A stretch of DNA of 64,000 nt from Camarhynchus parvulus. Its lineage: Eukaryota > Chordata > Aves > Passeriformes > Thraupidae. Positions within the stretch are counted from its first letter, which is position 1. Each line of letters opens with the position of its first letter. Shown in pieces: positions 1 to 12,460 of the stretch. A program made the position numbers and the translations under genes. The notes under the pieces were generated by a model. That model saw nothing but the letters and a program-made list of their open reading frames with translations, was not told the origin of the DNA and did no database searches. The stretch covers positions 18,236,569 to 18,300,568 of the forward strand of contig NC_044586.1 in assembly GCF_901933205.1 (NCBI RefSeq). The letters run 5' to 3'.

Positions 1-3000
1 TGAAGAATTAAATGGACAAGCTCTAAACAGCTACAGGAATTGTTATAATGGCATCAGTGTAGAAGGAGTTTATTGTTAGAGTTGAATAGTGGGGCTTGCT
101 TCCTGGGCACTAACCTTTCTCCCTATTAATTCTTTGACATGGAAGGAATTAATAAGATTCCAAGAGAATAGCTTCTGTACATGGCTTGAGGAACTTAATT
201 AGTATAAAAGAAACAGTATTATTCCTAAAGCTACTTCACTACTGTTGGCTTTACAATAGGACTTCTGCCTAAAATGTCCCTGTCTCCTGATTCACTTCCT
301 GCTATAAACTCAGCAAAACAATAGACAATTCACAGAAGATATATAGCCCTGCATTTCATCAGCAGAACATGTCAGGCAGAGCTCATTTATCTGTGGTAGA
401 GGAAGGGCTTTACTGTGGTATTCTGAACTGGTGCTGTTGCTCAAGCAGTTGCTGTTCAGTTGACTTGGATGGAAATTACAGAAGGGAGCTGACATTCCGT
501 GCCTGCTTTGAGACAGGAGTTCACTCCAGCCTTTGGGTCAGTGGGAAGGACTCTGTGCCCTGTGGTGCAGAGGTATCTATTTATGCTGACCTGCGTGGCT
601 TTTAAAAAAAAAAGCCAACAAAACAAACAGAAACTTTATTCCTGTCTTCTCTGCAGAAAACAAATGCGGATAGCTGGGAAAAGCTGACTTTAGCCACAAT
701 TTTGTTTAAAATTCCATTATTAAGAGGAAATAGGAGCATAAATGAATATCTTGGAAAAATTGGTTGTTTTATACTGAATTGTAGGAAGTTGTGTGGACTA
801 GACTCTATGTTTTTCCGCCTTTTTTAAGTTACCTAGGCAAGCTCTCCATACTTGAACTTCCCCAGTAATGACAATCACATAGATACCTTTGCTATTGACA
901 GAAAGTCTTGTATGCCTTAATTATTCTGCAATTTTGTACCTATTAAAAGTAAATAATTCACATCTGAGGTAGTCATAGACAATTGCTGTAAAATAGAAAA
1001 GTTTGGACAGTATGAAACAGTAATTAAAAACACTTATGAAAAACAAGGAGACAACAAAAAGTACTTCAGACAAGAACATGGCTTTTATTTGAAAGGTTCT
1101 TTCCTAGTGAAAGCTGGGCAGTGAAACAGTGAAATTCATTGATTTGAGTGGAATTAAATTTAATAATCTGAAATTAATTGTCATTGGTTGGCATATATAG
1201 TCACTGATGGCATTACATTTGCAAGCAAAATATGGTTTTTGGTTTTTAAATATAGGATTTAAATTTACATTTAAAGTGTAAATAAAGATTATAACCCATG
1301 GAGTTTCTTAGCAAGAGAGAAGGAGTTTGAAGAGAATTCTGAAATATTATGGCAGCAGCCGAGAAACACAAAATTTGTTCTGAGTGAAGGCAAGAGACAG
1401 AATTTCTTTATAGGGAAAGTACCAGTGCCTAAAAGGACACATGGAATTTCTGAGGACAGCAGAAGAAACAAGAAGCATATTTAAAAATAGATTGTGTTAG
1501 AAGTAAAAATAACCGTGGGATACTTATCTAAAATGAGAGGATTTTTTTTTCCCCCACAAACTTCCTGTCCTGTTCCTAAAATGCTCACCAGTGGGGCTGG
1601 AGAGACTGTCAGCTGTTCTTCTAAGGAAAAAGATTAAGGTAATCTTTCACTGGATGTCACATTTTCATGATAACTGAAAATGTACAGAGAACAACTGCTT
1701 TTTAATACTTAGGAAAAAAACATCAAAGTACCAAAATCAAAATTATTAACATGGTGGAGTATGATTCTTTACATAAGTAAATTATTTATGCCATCATAAT
1801 AGTGTCATCTTGCTGGGATCTTGCATCACTGATGATAAAATTAGATATAATTAGGCCACTAATCTCTTTTAATTCACTATGAGAAAAACTTAATCTTTGA
1901 ATATAGATAAAGCCAATTTACATTAGATAAATTGAAAGAAATTGTACTTTATTAACCTTTGAGGTGTATTTCCCCAAGCAGTTTTTCAAGTACATATATG
2001 TATTTATTCAATGCATGTAGCCTCAAGCCCTGTATATATTTTTACAGAGATTAAACTGTGTTACTATAAGTAATGCAGTGAAATTAGTATACCTGCATGT
2101 GTATTAACCCCAGTGCAGAAAAATTCTGCTTTCTTCACAGGAAGAGCAATAGTGTTGATTCCAAAAGTACATTAAGGTGACTCTAATAATGTTGCTTCCA
2201 AATTGTTTCAAATACTACACTTGGAATGGGGTAAAAACTTGGCAGTTAAAAATGTATTTTCAAAACTCTGGCAACATTATTGTCTTACTGCTTCCAAAGG
2301 CGTCTAGGCATTTTTCATTTAAGTGTCAAAAGGATAGAAAACAGATTTCTTGCAAGCAGAAAAGAATATTCAGCAGGCTCAAAATTACTATTATCTAAAG
2401 TGGCGCCTTGAGAAACTTCCAAATATTAAATTAAGATGTTCATAAAAATTGCCTTTTGGTAAGCTTTATTTTTTCCAGCTAATAGTCTTGATTTTTTAAT
2501 CTTCAAAATTATTATTTAATAGCATTTATAAATATATTTCATAGCAGTTATAAAGATGGTAGTTGAATCATACAGATGTTTAAGTGAAACACTGAAAAAC
2601 ACAATTGTTATTTCTCAGGTTGTACTGAAATCTGAGTCCAGTTGTTTGTACAAAAATGTTGTGTACATTCCTCATTTCTGATCAATCTCCATTCCTTTGG
2701 AAGCCAGAACCAGTTGAAATTCCATATGAAGGTGGCTCCTAAAATAACACACTGCCTTTCCACTATGAACACAAGGGCTAAATTTATTGTACCTATATGT
2801 GTGTGCGTATATTCTATATATATTATATATTATCTATATAAAAGGTATAGTAAGTGTATATATGGAAATACAGTAAAATATATGTAAATAGAGTAATACA
2901 TTGTATACAATTTCCATGTACATATTACAATGTAATATATATAATTATATGTTATACATATATATATATATATAATGTATAAGCAGTACATCAGTTTACC

Positions 3001-4269
3001 TAAGTCAATACATGGGAATAGCTGATTTGAAGAATATTTTCTTCATTGTTAACAGACTGTCTGATAGTTTGTGTCACCAGACTCAGGACTTGAAGATGCA
3101 TTTCTTACTCCTTTTACAGTAATTGTGCCCAAACTGGCCCAAGATAAGAACATGGGCCCTGGTTTTCACACAGAGTAGCATAGATGCAATCAGCACAGGG
3201 TTTGTGCACAGTGGAGTGGTTTTGGGGCACAAGGTGGTAGCACTCAATGAACTCTGTGTGGAATAGTTGGGGATTTTCTGTGCCAGTCCACCCCAGGCTG
3301 CAGGTTCTGTCCTCTGCCAAACTGGAATTCCCTTTCATCACAGTATGAGCTCTGTCCTATGATTTACACTGAATTCCTGGTCTGTTTCTTCCATCTTTGA
3401 ACAAGTTTGAGCATTATTTGAGCAAACAAAGAGATGAATGACTGTTTTGATGTTAGGTTGAAGAAAGTCTAAGTGTTGTGGCATGGAGAATTTCCAGCTT
3501 TGACAATGCTTTAGGCAAAACAGGAGCTTAATTCCTTACAGAAAGAGCTGTCTTTATGATTGTGTATGTCCCCTGTAGTGTGCTGTAAGGAAAGCTTGAT
3601 CTCACATTAATGAGAGAGACTGTAGAAAACTAAAGTGCAGCTCTGGTCAGAAGTGTAAGAAACAATAAATTACAAGATTCCTCCTCTCAAATGTGAACTG
3701 TTAACTTTCAACACAGAAGAATGAGGAAAAGAAGACTAGGGAAGGGAGAACTCGTGTTCAATCTTAGGAAGCTTAGCAACCTGGCCAAATTTCACAGTAA
3801 TGTTAATAGCAATTAATTCAAATCCTTTTGTCAAGGACATTCAGAAGATAAATTTTATCCCGGTGTTATGGTCTTACAATCCTACTCAACTAATCTAAGT
3901 GAACTAAAGTTAATGAGTCACAGAATGAGTGAAAGAGTACAGGAAGACTTGGCGTCGATCTGATTATATGTGGACTTGCATAAGAAACACGGCCAAGAGG
4001 AAAGTACTGTTTTGCAGCCCTACCCAGTGATCCAGAGCCCTTGCTGTCCTCGAACCAGGCTGTCCCCGGGGACAGCGCCGGAGGCACAGCAGCGATGAGA
4101 AGGGCAGATGGGAGGGAAATGCAGAAACTAGCGGCGAAGGCAAAGGCTGAAGGGACGAAGGAAGGTCACCGTGGTGGCTGCTGCTTGGAACTTGGAATAG
4201 TTCTCTGTCTAAAACAAATAAATCCGAAAGATAGGCGAAGGCGTGAGTACCAGTTCTGATACTGGGCGA
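1..4269. other. Upstream flank without a recognisable gene
   Basis: AT-rich non-coding DNA upstream of the CpG island. All reading frames are short, and none shows a domain, codon bias or splice-site structure that I recognise. The only distinct structure is the AT microsatellite near 2.8-3.0 kb. Distal regulatory elements could lie here but none can be supported from sequence alone. Confidence 0.6.
2801..2977. repeat. AT-rich microsatellite region
   Basis: Imperfect TA/TATG runs, with an almost pure (TA)n stretch at about 2957-2975. This is simple-sequence DNA that is probably length-polymorphic. No function is implied. Confidence 0.8.
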
Positions 4270-4690
4270 GAACCGCGTAGCTCCGCGGAGAGCGGTGTAA
4301 CCAAACCAGCAGTGCCATGTCAGAGGTGGCCCCTGTCCTTGAGCCCGTGCCCGGGGCAGCTGCGAGCCCGGCCCGGCCCCGAGCGGGCGCTCCCGGTGCC
4401 GCAGTGCCGGCGGAGCGCACCGCGCTGTGCGGAGCGGAATCAGCGCCTGCAGCGCTGCCGGGCGCGGAAAAGTCCCGGACGCTTCCCGGGATCTGTCAAC
4501 TCGCTCGCATTTCGCTTCGGGAAACAACATCTGCTTATTCACGGTGCCCCGGAGTGGAAACGGGACACAGACGCAGTGTTATTCCCGCCGCGCCCTGCCA
4601 CGTTCCGCAGTGCTCCTGTCACGGTTTCCTACACTCGGACACCTGGCTGACGCTGCGGCCGGGCGGGCCGGGCAGCCGCTGCCCCCGTGG

Positions 4691-4942
4691 TGAGCCGGGG
4701 CCGGGGGCGGTGGGAGCCCCCCGGGGTGAGCCGGGGCCGGGGGCGGTCGGAGCCCCCGGGGTGAGCCCGGGCCGGGGGCGGTCGGAGCCCCCGGGGTGAG
4801 CCGGGGCCGGGGGCGGTCGGAGCCCCCGGGGTGAGCCGGGGGCGGTGGGAGCCCCCGGGGTGAGCCCGGGCCGGGGGCGGTCGGAGCCCCCGTTTTAGCC
4901 CGGGCCGGGGGCGGTCGGAGCCCCTCAGGGTGAGGGCCGGGG
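4691..4942. repeat. 35-bp G-rich minisatellite, about 7 copies, promoter-proximal
   Basis: About seven head-to-tail copies of a roughly 35-bp unit starting TGAGCC and containing GGGGCCGGGGGCGG, then CGGAGCCCCC. One copy is shortened by about 6 bp, and the last copies have point changes (GTTTTAG and CTCAGGG joints). Every unit carries a GC box-like core and G runs able to form a G-quadruplex. It lies 100-350 bp upstream of the CCAAT boxes. Copy number probably varies between individuals and may be misassembled. Confidence 0.85.
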
Positions 4943-5044
4943 AGGCGGAGCCGCGCGCGCGGCTCTGACGGTCCCCGACGGCCACCGGGAGCGCGCGCCG
5001 GCCGCGGGCACGCGCACCGGCCCTCACCGCCCCCGACGGGGAAG

Positions 5045-5165
5045 GGGCGTTGATTGGCAGTCGCAGAGAGCCAATAGACGGCGGCGAAGCGGGAGCTTGC
5101 CCCGCTCTCGGCTAATGGGAAGGCGGCTGGGCGGGCGCCAGGGGCGGGCGCCAGGGGGCGGCGGC
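5045..5165 (+). promoter_or_regulatory. PACSIN2: Core promoter: two CCAAT boxes and tandem GC boxes
   Basis: An inverted CCAAT box (ATTGG at 5053-5057) and a forward one (CCAAT at 5071-5075) lie 18 bp apart. They are followed by a perfect 13-bp tandem duplication, GGGCGGGCGCCAG (5129-5141 and 5142-5154), with Sp1-type cores. No TATA box is evident. This is the usual arrangement of a TATA-less CpG-island promoter; NF-Y and Sp1 binding is inferred from motifs only. Confidence 0.6.
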
Positions 5166-5275
5166 GCCGAGCGGAGCGGAGCGCAGGGGTCGGGTCGGTT
5201 CCGCCGCGCTCTCGCCGTCTCGTCACCCCCCACCCCCCGCCGGGCACGGGCGACGGGCAGGTCCCGGCGCTGCAG
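5160..5275 (+). other. PACSIN2: Probable non-coding exon 1 of PACSIN2 (5' UTR)
   Basis: The 3' edge is a strong splice donor, CTGCAG|GTGAGG, with the intron starting at 5276, inside the CpG island just downstream of CCAAT and GC boxes. The start is a guess because the transcription start site cannot be read from sequence. No initiator ATG leading into the PACSIN2 frame is present; translation starts in exon 2. PACSIN2 genes in other vertebrates have untranslated, often alternative, first exons, so further 5' exons in intron 1 are possible. Confidence 0.5.
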
Positions 5276-8200
5276 GTGAGGCCCGCTCCGCGCCCCGGGG
5301 CCCCGCCTTCGGGAGAGGCTCGAGCTGGCGGCCGGGTTGGGATCCCCGTCGGAGCCGTTGGGCAATGGCGGGCGGTGGGTCCGGGCGGGGGAGCCGCCGG
5401 TGCCGCGGCCGCGCCGGCGGCGCTGCCCGTGCTGGCGTCGGGCCGAGCGGGCCGGGCCGGGGACGACCCCGGGGAGCCCGCTGGGTGCGGGTCGCCCACC
5501 CCACGGCGCTGCGGCGGGCGCGGGGAAGGTGAAGCTCTCCTTGCACGGCGCCAGGCGGGGAAGGGCAGGGCCGGGGCTTGCGAGGGATGACGACACTGGC
5601 TCGGTTCCTGTAGGAGGGGAGAGCTCCCTGCTCGGGGAAATTTAGTGACCCACTCGGTGGCGGCTTTGGTTTGGGGAGAAAAGGAAGGCGAGGATAGAGT
5701 CCTAAACTTGAGCAGCTGGGTTTTGACTCGAGGCTTTGAAATCCCGGCGCCCCGGATGGTGGCAGGTAACGATGCTGATTTGGTGGGAGGAGATGTTTCT
5801 ACCGGGGAGAGTGAGGTTTTAGGCAGCTCAGTCCCTCCTGAGTACTGGTAATGACCCAGCTCAGTCAAGCTTCTTGGTCTTGCCGTTGCCGCCTTCTGTC
5901 TTGACTTTGCCTTTTTTGGCTTATGGAAAGAATCTCCTCATGTCCCAGAGCGAAACGTCTGTGTGAGAGACAGACATCTCTTTATGTGCACTGAGGCTAC
6001 CTGGTTAGGGCAGAGCAGGATGGGTACAGTGTCTGCCTGGCTCGCTGTATCTGTCCTTCTCAGCTGTCTCTGCTTGGAGTGACTCAGAAGCTGATAGATT
6101 TAGTCATCCTTTTGCCTGAGCACTAAAGGAAGCCAGAAAGACGCAAGTGCCATACGCTGTCCTTTGTAAACTGAACATTTTGAAAACTAAATGCAGTCTT
6201 GCAGTTATAAATGCTTGAATTACTTGATTAAAATCATAGATTAGCTACCATAATTTAAAGCTAGTTCACCACTCCTTACGTTTTCTGTACCTGTTTGTGT
6301 AAGTTTGATCATTTGACACAGGCTGGGGTAAAAACAACAAGCCATGGATGTGCAAAGCATTTTTGTTTCTGTTGTGCTCCACAACCTCCTGCTTAAAAGG
6401 CTGTCACGAGACTGTTCTCTCTTAATATTGGGCAATGGGTGAGGGATTCCCTTCTGCTAATTGGGATTTAATGCCAGCATCTGTTCAGCTCTTCCTTAAA
6501 GCCAAAAACCTTTCCCTTTTAAAAGTTAAAATGATAGTAGTGCATTATTATAAGAGCCGTAGTGAAGGCTGCATTATGTAAGCAACTGAGTTTTCATTCT
6601 GGTTTTAGTGCAATAAAAGGATCATTCTCAAACTAAAAGAGTTTGCCAGCTGTGTTTCAGTTGGTCAAAACTTGTTAATTGCATTCTTTACTATTAAGGT
6701 TATTAACACTGAACGCTCATGCGCTGTTTTATACCTGTACCTGCCTGAAATTATATTTTGTCAAACTTGCAATTTACCTTCAAAGATAGTATTTATATTC
6801 TGCCAATTATGACTGAATCAGCTTAAACAGGAGCACATATTAGCATAAGGAGCAGGTTTGCTGAGCACAGTGCAGCATCATTTTAGAGATCCCTGATCTC
6901 TGTTCACCACAGCTTCAGTGTGGTGAGCAGAAGTGGTGTGCAGGTGCCACCTTGCTGTGACTGTTCTGTGCTAAAGGGCTCCAAACTCCTTTTGGGAAGT
7001 AGTTTACAAATCTGGATCAATTTTTCCCTTTTTTATGCCTTTGAAATACTATCGCAATAAAATGGCTATTTGATTGTGGTCCAGATCACTGTGGTCTATG
7101 AATGTTTTTAAACAGTGCCTTCAGAAAATACCTGGATGATATATCTTTCTAGTGGGTAGATGTCTGCTTTCTTTTCTTGTGACAAGCCACTTGAATGTTG
7201 GTCTGAAATCAGTGAACTTGTTATTTTTACCAGGTGACATGTTTGGATGATTTAGTGTCAGGAATGAGAAGTGTTGTTCTCGTGGTCTGTTTGTGGAGCA
7301 TATGGACACCTTTTCCTGCTCTAGAGCTGAGTGAGCTATGTGCTTAAAGATATCCACATGTCAATTCTGTGCTTCCCTGATTGAGCTTAAAATGAGCCTG
7401 GATGCGACTGTGGGTTGAATGGGTAGCCTATAAATGAAGGCTAAGAAAATTCTGTGTTCATTGCAGGAATTGGATGAAATGCTTAGCAGTGCTGCCAGTC
7501 AAAATTTGCCTGTGCTTGTACAAATCTGTGTTGTAATACAAAGTAGCTAAAAGGTAGCTTTCTGTTTCTGACTTGGTGTCTGGTTTTCTTACTGTAGCAG
7601 CTCCTGGAAAAGCTGCATCTTCTCATGCATTAAGCCAGGAGAAGAGTAGATGCAGACTGAAGGTGGTTTTTGGTTTGGTTTTTTTTTAATGTATTCTTTA
7701 AACATCCATATAAACTAATACATGAGTGCCTTTTTAGTTCTTAGAATCTCTGCTTTTTAAAAAAATACTATGATTTAATGACTTTCTTGTTGCCTGAGGC
7801 CTGGAATGAAGTGTATAATGCTTGAATTTAAGACTAGTCTGTGAGATTAACAACCTCTTTGTAACATGGGATTTAATTCAAACTCTGTTGTAATCCCCAG
7901 AACTTCAAGAGGTGACACTGTTCTTTTCAGCTAAACCCAGTTATTGATTTTTGACTTAATGTAATGATGAACTATTCCCAGGAGTGAAAAGGAAGAAGTA
8001 GGAACTACAAGAGTGATGTAACTGTGCTAAGGTAAACTGAGCTAAGTGTTCTGTGATTGAATAGAATGCTGTGTTTAATATGAATGTTACGTGGCTGCTT
8101 GGCTCACTGGGGTTGAGAAGAATGAACTGGAACTGCTGTACCCTGTGGTTGGTTCACAGTCTCCATAGTCCAATATGTCACAAGACTTGAATGTTGTTCC

Positions 8201-10599
8201 TTTATGTGTTATCCTTTAAGGTGCCTTGCTTAGGGGAGGGGAATAATCCAAATTTCTCTAATGGCGTTGGTCTAGAATCTGTCTTGATGAGTCCTCCTTG
8301 GAGTGTGAGGGCTTCTGCTTAAGCCACTGGTGCACTTGCTTAGAGTCCTGTGGATCTTGGTGGACAGGATGTGTCAATATTTGAGGAGGTTCCCAGCCCT
8401 AATTAGTAAATAGGGGTAGAACTAACATGGCTATTGTAACACTGCACAGTAATGAGCTCCAAGGCAAAAAGAAAATGTCTCTCAGGCTTTAAGTAAGGAG
8501 GTTTGTTTTAAGTTTTCAGATTATGCAAATATTTTAAAACTGTTCTGGTTTACACAAGGTATTGTAAACATTTTGATAGTATTGGAAACCTGTATCTCAA
8601 ACTGTTTGGCTTTGGGCCAGTGCTTGTTGTTAATCCTTTCTGCTTGTGTAGGGCTCTGGTTTAGAGAACTAATTCCAAGGCATCTAAAGACCAAAAATTT
8701 TAAACAACATTCTTTGCCTTTTATCACATACCCTAGAGCAGTGAATGACAGACTACAGTATAAAAAGCAGAAATGGTGTGAATGAGAAATCTCTATGGTA
8801 TTATTAAATATTTCTTTGACAGAGTTTTACTGAAACCAAAAAGGATGGATTTTATGTCATCTTTTGGCATAAACTTGTAAATGTAACATAGTATATGCCC
8901 TGAAAATGGGCACCACTCAGACTTTAAGTGACACTGTGGATATGAAAGTATGTTCTAAGTATCTTCTTATGCCTATTGTGATTAATGCATCATGGAATCC
9001 TGCTGTACTTGCAAGCTCTTAGCTTTTGATATGAAGTAATAAGTAATTTGCTACTAATAAAACTGGCTGACCTTGGTGTTACTGTACTGTTCATCCTGAA
9101 GTCCTTGTTGCAGAAGTGTGATATTCTTTCTGTCTTATTTTACTGTGTCTTTTTGCATGAGTAGCACAAACAGGGCTCATAAGTCTGACTTTCATGTATG
9201 ATTGTACATTAATCTCTCCCACATACCAGGTAGATCTATTGCCACCTGGTGATTGTAGCAACAAAATATGTATGTTGACTGGGCTCCAGAAGGCCTAGCA
9301 GAGTTTTTGTGCCTGGCATCTCAGAGCCAGGGTTTTGGGTTACAAAACCAGCTCGCACAAAACTTCTTACCTGGCATAGCAATAGTAGGTGAATATCTAA
9401 ATAAGAATTTTTTTTAAATAGTTTTTTTATTCTCAATAGCAGAAGAGCAGCCATACTTGATTAACTTTAAAGTAATATGACAAAGAATATAATGAGCTGG
9501 GTTTTTTTCTAATTTTTAACTTAATAGGTTAAATAAAAGGTGCAGGGTGAATATGCTTAATATCCCCTTTTTAAAAGGGGTAATGTGAAGTACAGATTTG
9601 AATAAATAATCTGCAGTGAGTCAAAGGACAAATGGGACGTGGTTTTGGTTTGACTTAAACCTCTCATTCTCTCCCTTAATTAAGGCTTTCTTGGCAATTT
9701 GACAGATGCCTACCACCCTGCTGAGTGGAACAATGCTGCTTTCTTTTTGGGAGAAATTATAAATGGATAATAAACAGGTGCAGATCTGCTAAATGAACTC
9801 TGCATTTAATGGAACCACATGTGTGCAACATCAACTTGTAGGCATGCTTACTTCCACAGTTCTTGAATAATATTCTCAAAAACATTTTTTCCAAAGTGTT
9901 CAGATTCTCTTCATCCCATAATAGCTAAAGATAAAAGCTTCAAAACTCATTTTTCAATTACCTGAAATAATCTAAGTACTCAAAGTAATCTGATATCTGG
10001 TCAACGTATAATTGTGCTTAATTTCTAGGTGCTGCTGAACAGCTTGCTTTAAGGTCTAGAGGGAATTCATTTGAAGGAGATTACTCCTAAGTTCTTGATG
10101 TGTTGAGTGAGGTTATGGTTCCATTCCAAAATGTGAACACTGTTCGTGCTGTTTTATGTAGGAGAAACTGGGTAACCATTTCCTTTACAGAACTTTTCAT
10201 TAGTTTTTGTGTGTTAGAGAGCTTCATATAAAGAATGCTGTCAGTCTAGTGTCATTCAGATACCGAGAGAAATAAATTGAGTGGTTAGCTTTCCCTCTTT
10301 TGTGCAATTAAATTCTTAGAAACTGTTACACCCACACCTGGGAGTATTGACTTCTCACTGATTATTATGTTAGGGCTCTGAGAGTTGAGTTTTTGGTTGT
10401 TTTCAAAAGCTGATGCAACTGAAAGTAGTAACAACCAGCACATACGGATAAAGAATGATCAGCCAAACAACTTTTGATTCATAGTGCCACTTCCCAAAGC
10501 ACACTTCCATGCTGTCTTAAGCAAACAGAGTTCTAAATGGGAAGTTAAGTGAAAAAAAGTTTTATTCTGTTCCTGTGTCATTGATGACCTATGGTGATA

Positions 10600-11262
10600 T
10601 GAGCACGGTTGGATGCCAGCTGCCCACCAAACAACTCTGTCACTCTCTTTAACTGGATAGGGCAGAGAAACTATAACAAAAGGCTCACAAGTTGAGATAA
10701 AGACAGAGATTATGCTCCAGCTATGATAATGGGCAAAACATACTTGATTCAGGGAAAATAACTCATTTTAATTCAAATCAGAGTAGGGTAGTGAGGAATA
10801 AACCCAAATCTTAAAACACCTTCAACCAACCCTCCCCTTTTTCACAGGCTCAGCTTCACTCCTGATTTTTCTGCCTGATTGGCACAGGGTGACAAGGAAT
10901 TGGGGTTGCAGTCAGTTCTTCACACATATATCTCAGCTACTCTTTGCTCCTCACACTCTTTCTCTCCTCCCACAGGAGACAGCTCTCCACAGACTTCTCC
11001 GACATGAGTTCTGTCAAGCTGCAATTCTTCACAAACTGCTCTGGTGTGGGTCCTTTCCAGGGAGTCAGTCCTTCAGGAGCAGCCTGCTCCAGTGTGGGGC
11101 CCCCACAGGGTCACAGGTCCTGCCAGGAGTGTGTTCCAGCCTGGGCTGCTCATGGTGGGGTCACAGTCCCCCTTGGGTTTTCATGGCTCCACTGTGGGGC
11201 TCTCCCTGGGCTGCAAATTTGTCTGTATTCTCGGGAGCATGTGTTGGAGATGGCTTTAATGA
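10600..11262. repeat. Ancient avian interspersed retroelement fragment, probably LTR-derived
   Basis: This stretch resembles a high-copy avian repeat that I recall from many bird gene loci. An AT-rich left part is followed by a GC-richer array of degenerate units around the words CTGCTCCAGTGTGGG and CACAGGTCCTGCCAGGAG (about 11035-11210). The decay is considerable. I believe it derives from an endogenous retroviral LTR or flank in antisense orientation, but the exact family is not certain. Confidence 0.5.
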
Positions 11263-12257
11263 ATAGGCAGTTTTGGTATGTGGATCATGCATTAGCATTC
11301 TATAGACATTTTAAGATATTATTATTTGATTAAACAGATTTTAATTGCTGCTTCTCTTAAAAGATGTAATTAGGTTGATTATCCACTTGCTAATAGTATG
11401 CAGAAGAAATGCAAGGGAATGATTAATAGACTTAATCCAGGAAAGAACCATTTATAATCATCTGATCTTTTCTGAAAGACACCATCCCTAGGACTTGTGT
11501 GAATGGATCCCTGTTGGAATTTGATACATCCACAGAGAAAATTTCCCCTTTAGGTAAAATGGGTGTAGAGTCTACCACAACCCTGTTAGGTGCCCAGTTA
11601 GCTAATTAGTCCTGCTGCCCCTAACAGGGTAATCTCTCTGATGTATAGTCAGATAAGATATACTTCTGGCTGCCTACCTAACAGCACTTTATTTATATCC
11701 GAAAATTCATTGAGCACGTTCAGCTGAATGTTCTGCTCCATTTCAGAATTCCTCAAACTTGATGCTTAAAATATTAGTTCATATTTATGAGATAGGGAAA
11801 TTAAACTTTGTCTTGGTACAGCCCAATGTGAATTGCAAATTAGGATCTTTAGGTTGTGCTCATTTCAGCAAACAGTTTAGAAAGTTTTATCAGCACTGAT
11901 TTTGGTCTTATTTTGTATTTCCTCAGGCTTTTTTTAAAATTTGTCTGGGCAGTAGATCAGTCATGATTCCTGGTCTGTTCACAGGTCACCAATAATAATG
12001 GTAAATAGCTTAGCAGTAGCTTGATTAACACATCCAGCTTTGTAATATTTCTTGACTCTGTCTTTTTAGGGCTTAAAACAAATGTAACATCAGACTGAGC
12101 TTGTATTATTCTGTATCTTGGTCAGAATAACTAAACCATCACTCAGGATGGTGTCCTCATAAAAAAGAAACTGATGCTAAGGGTTTGGTTGTATAGTATC
12201 TTTCTTTTTATTATGCAATAATAATTATCAACTTGGTATGCTCAGATGGAATCTCAC

Positions 12258-12460
12258 TTGTTCTGTTTCAATTGATTTATCCTGGTTCTGGCCAGGACAG
12301 GTTAATTTATGCAGTAGGCAGGAGGGGCATGGCCAGGACCTGGAGGTTATTCTGTACCACATCAGGTAATTTTCCAGGGTTGGGGGGGAAGGCTCCCTTC
12401 AGGAGCACGAAGGAGGGAGTGCCTGGGCATTGTCAGGGTGTTTCTTTGTTCTGAGCCTCC
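12258..12460. mobile_element. Degenerate ERVL-like LTR fragment
   Basis: Contains the words CTGGCCAGGACAGGTTAATTT, GGCATGGCCAGGACC and TTATTCTGTACCACATCAGG, which resemble bird ERVL LTRs. No terminal repeats, TSD or full LTR signals remain, so the edges and the class are approximate. Confidence 0.35.

Larger units (their letters stand above)
4270..5620. promoter_or_regulatory. PACSIN2: CpG island at the PACSIN2 promoter
   Basis: A sharp rise in GC content and CpG frequency compared with the AT-rich flanks on both sides. It contains GC boxes, paired CCAAT boxes, a G-rich minisatellite and a good 5' splice donor at 5276. Its position about 27.5 kb upstream of the first coding exon, on the same strand, makes it the likely housekeeping-type promoter of PACSIN2. 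The long open frames in it on both strands are by-products of the GC content. The edges are approximate. Confidence 0.8.

Noticed and set aside
1..4000. A divergent neighbour gene sharing the CpG island
   Set aside because: No splice-linked coding exons or protein motifs are visible on the minus strand upstream of the island.
4317..4799. 160-codon plus-strand frame reading through the minisatellite
   Set aside because: Repeat-driven openness. It ends inside the repeat and has no recognisable protein features.
4579..5868. A 429-codon minus-strand open frame in the CpG island
   Set aside because: Composition is Pro, Ala, Arg and Gly from GC-rich DNA and the minisatellite. Many overlapping frames are open in the same place. 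No domain and no splice logic.
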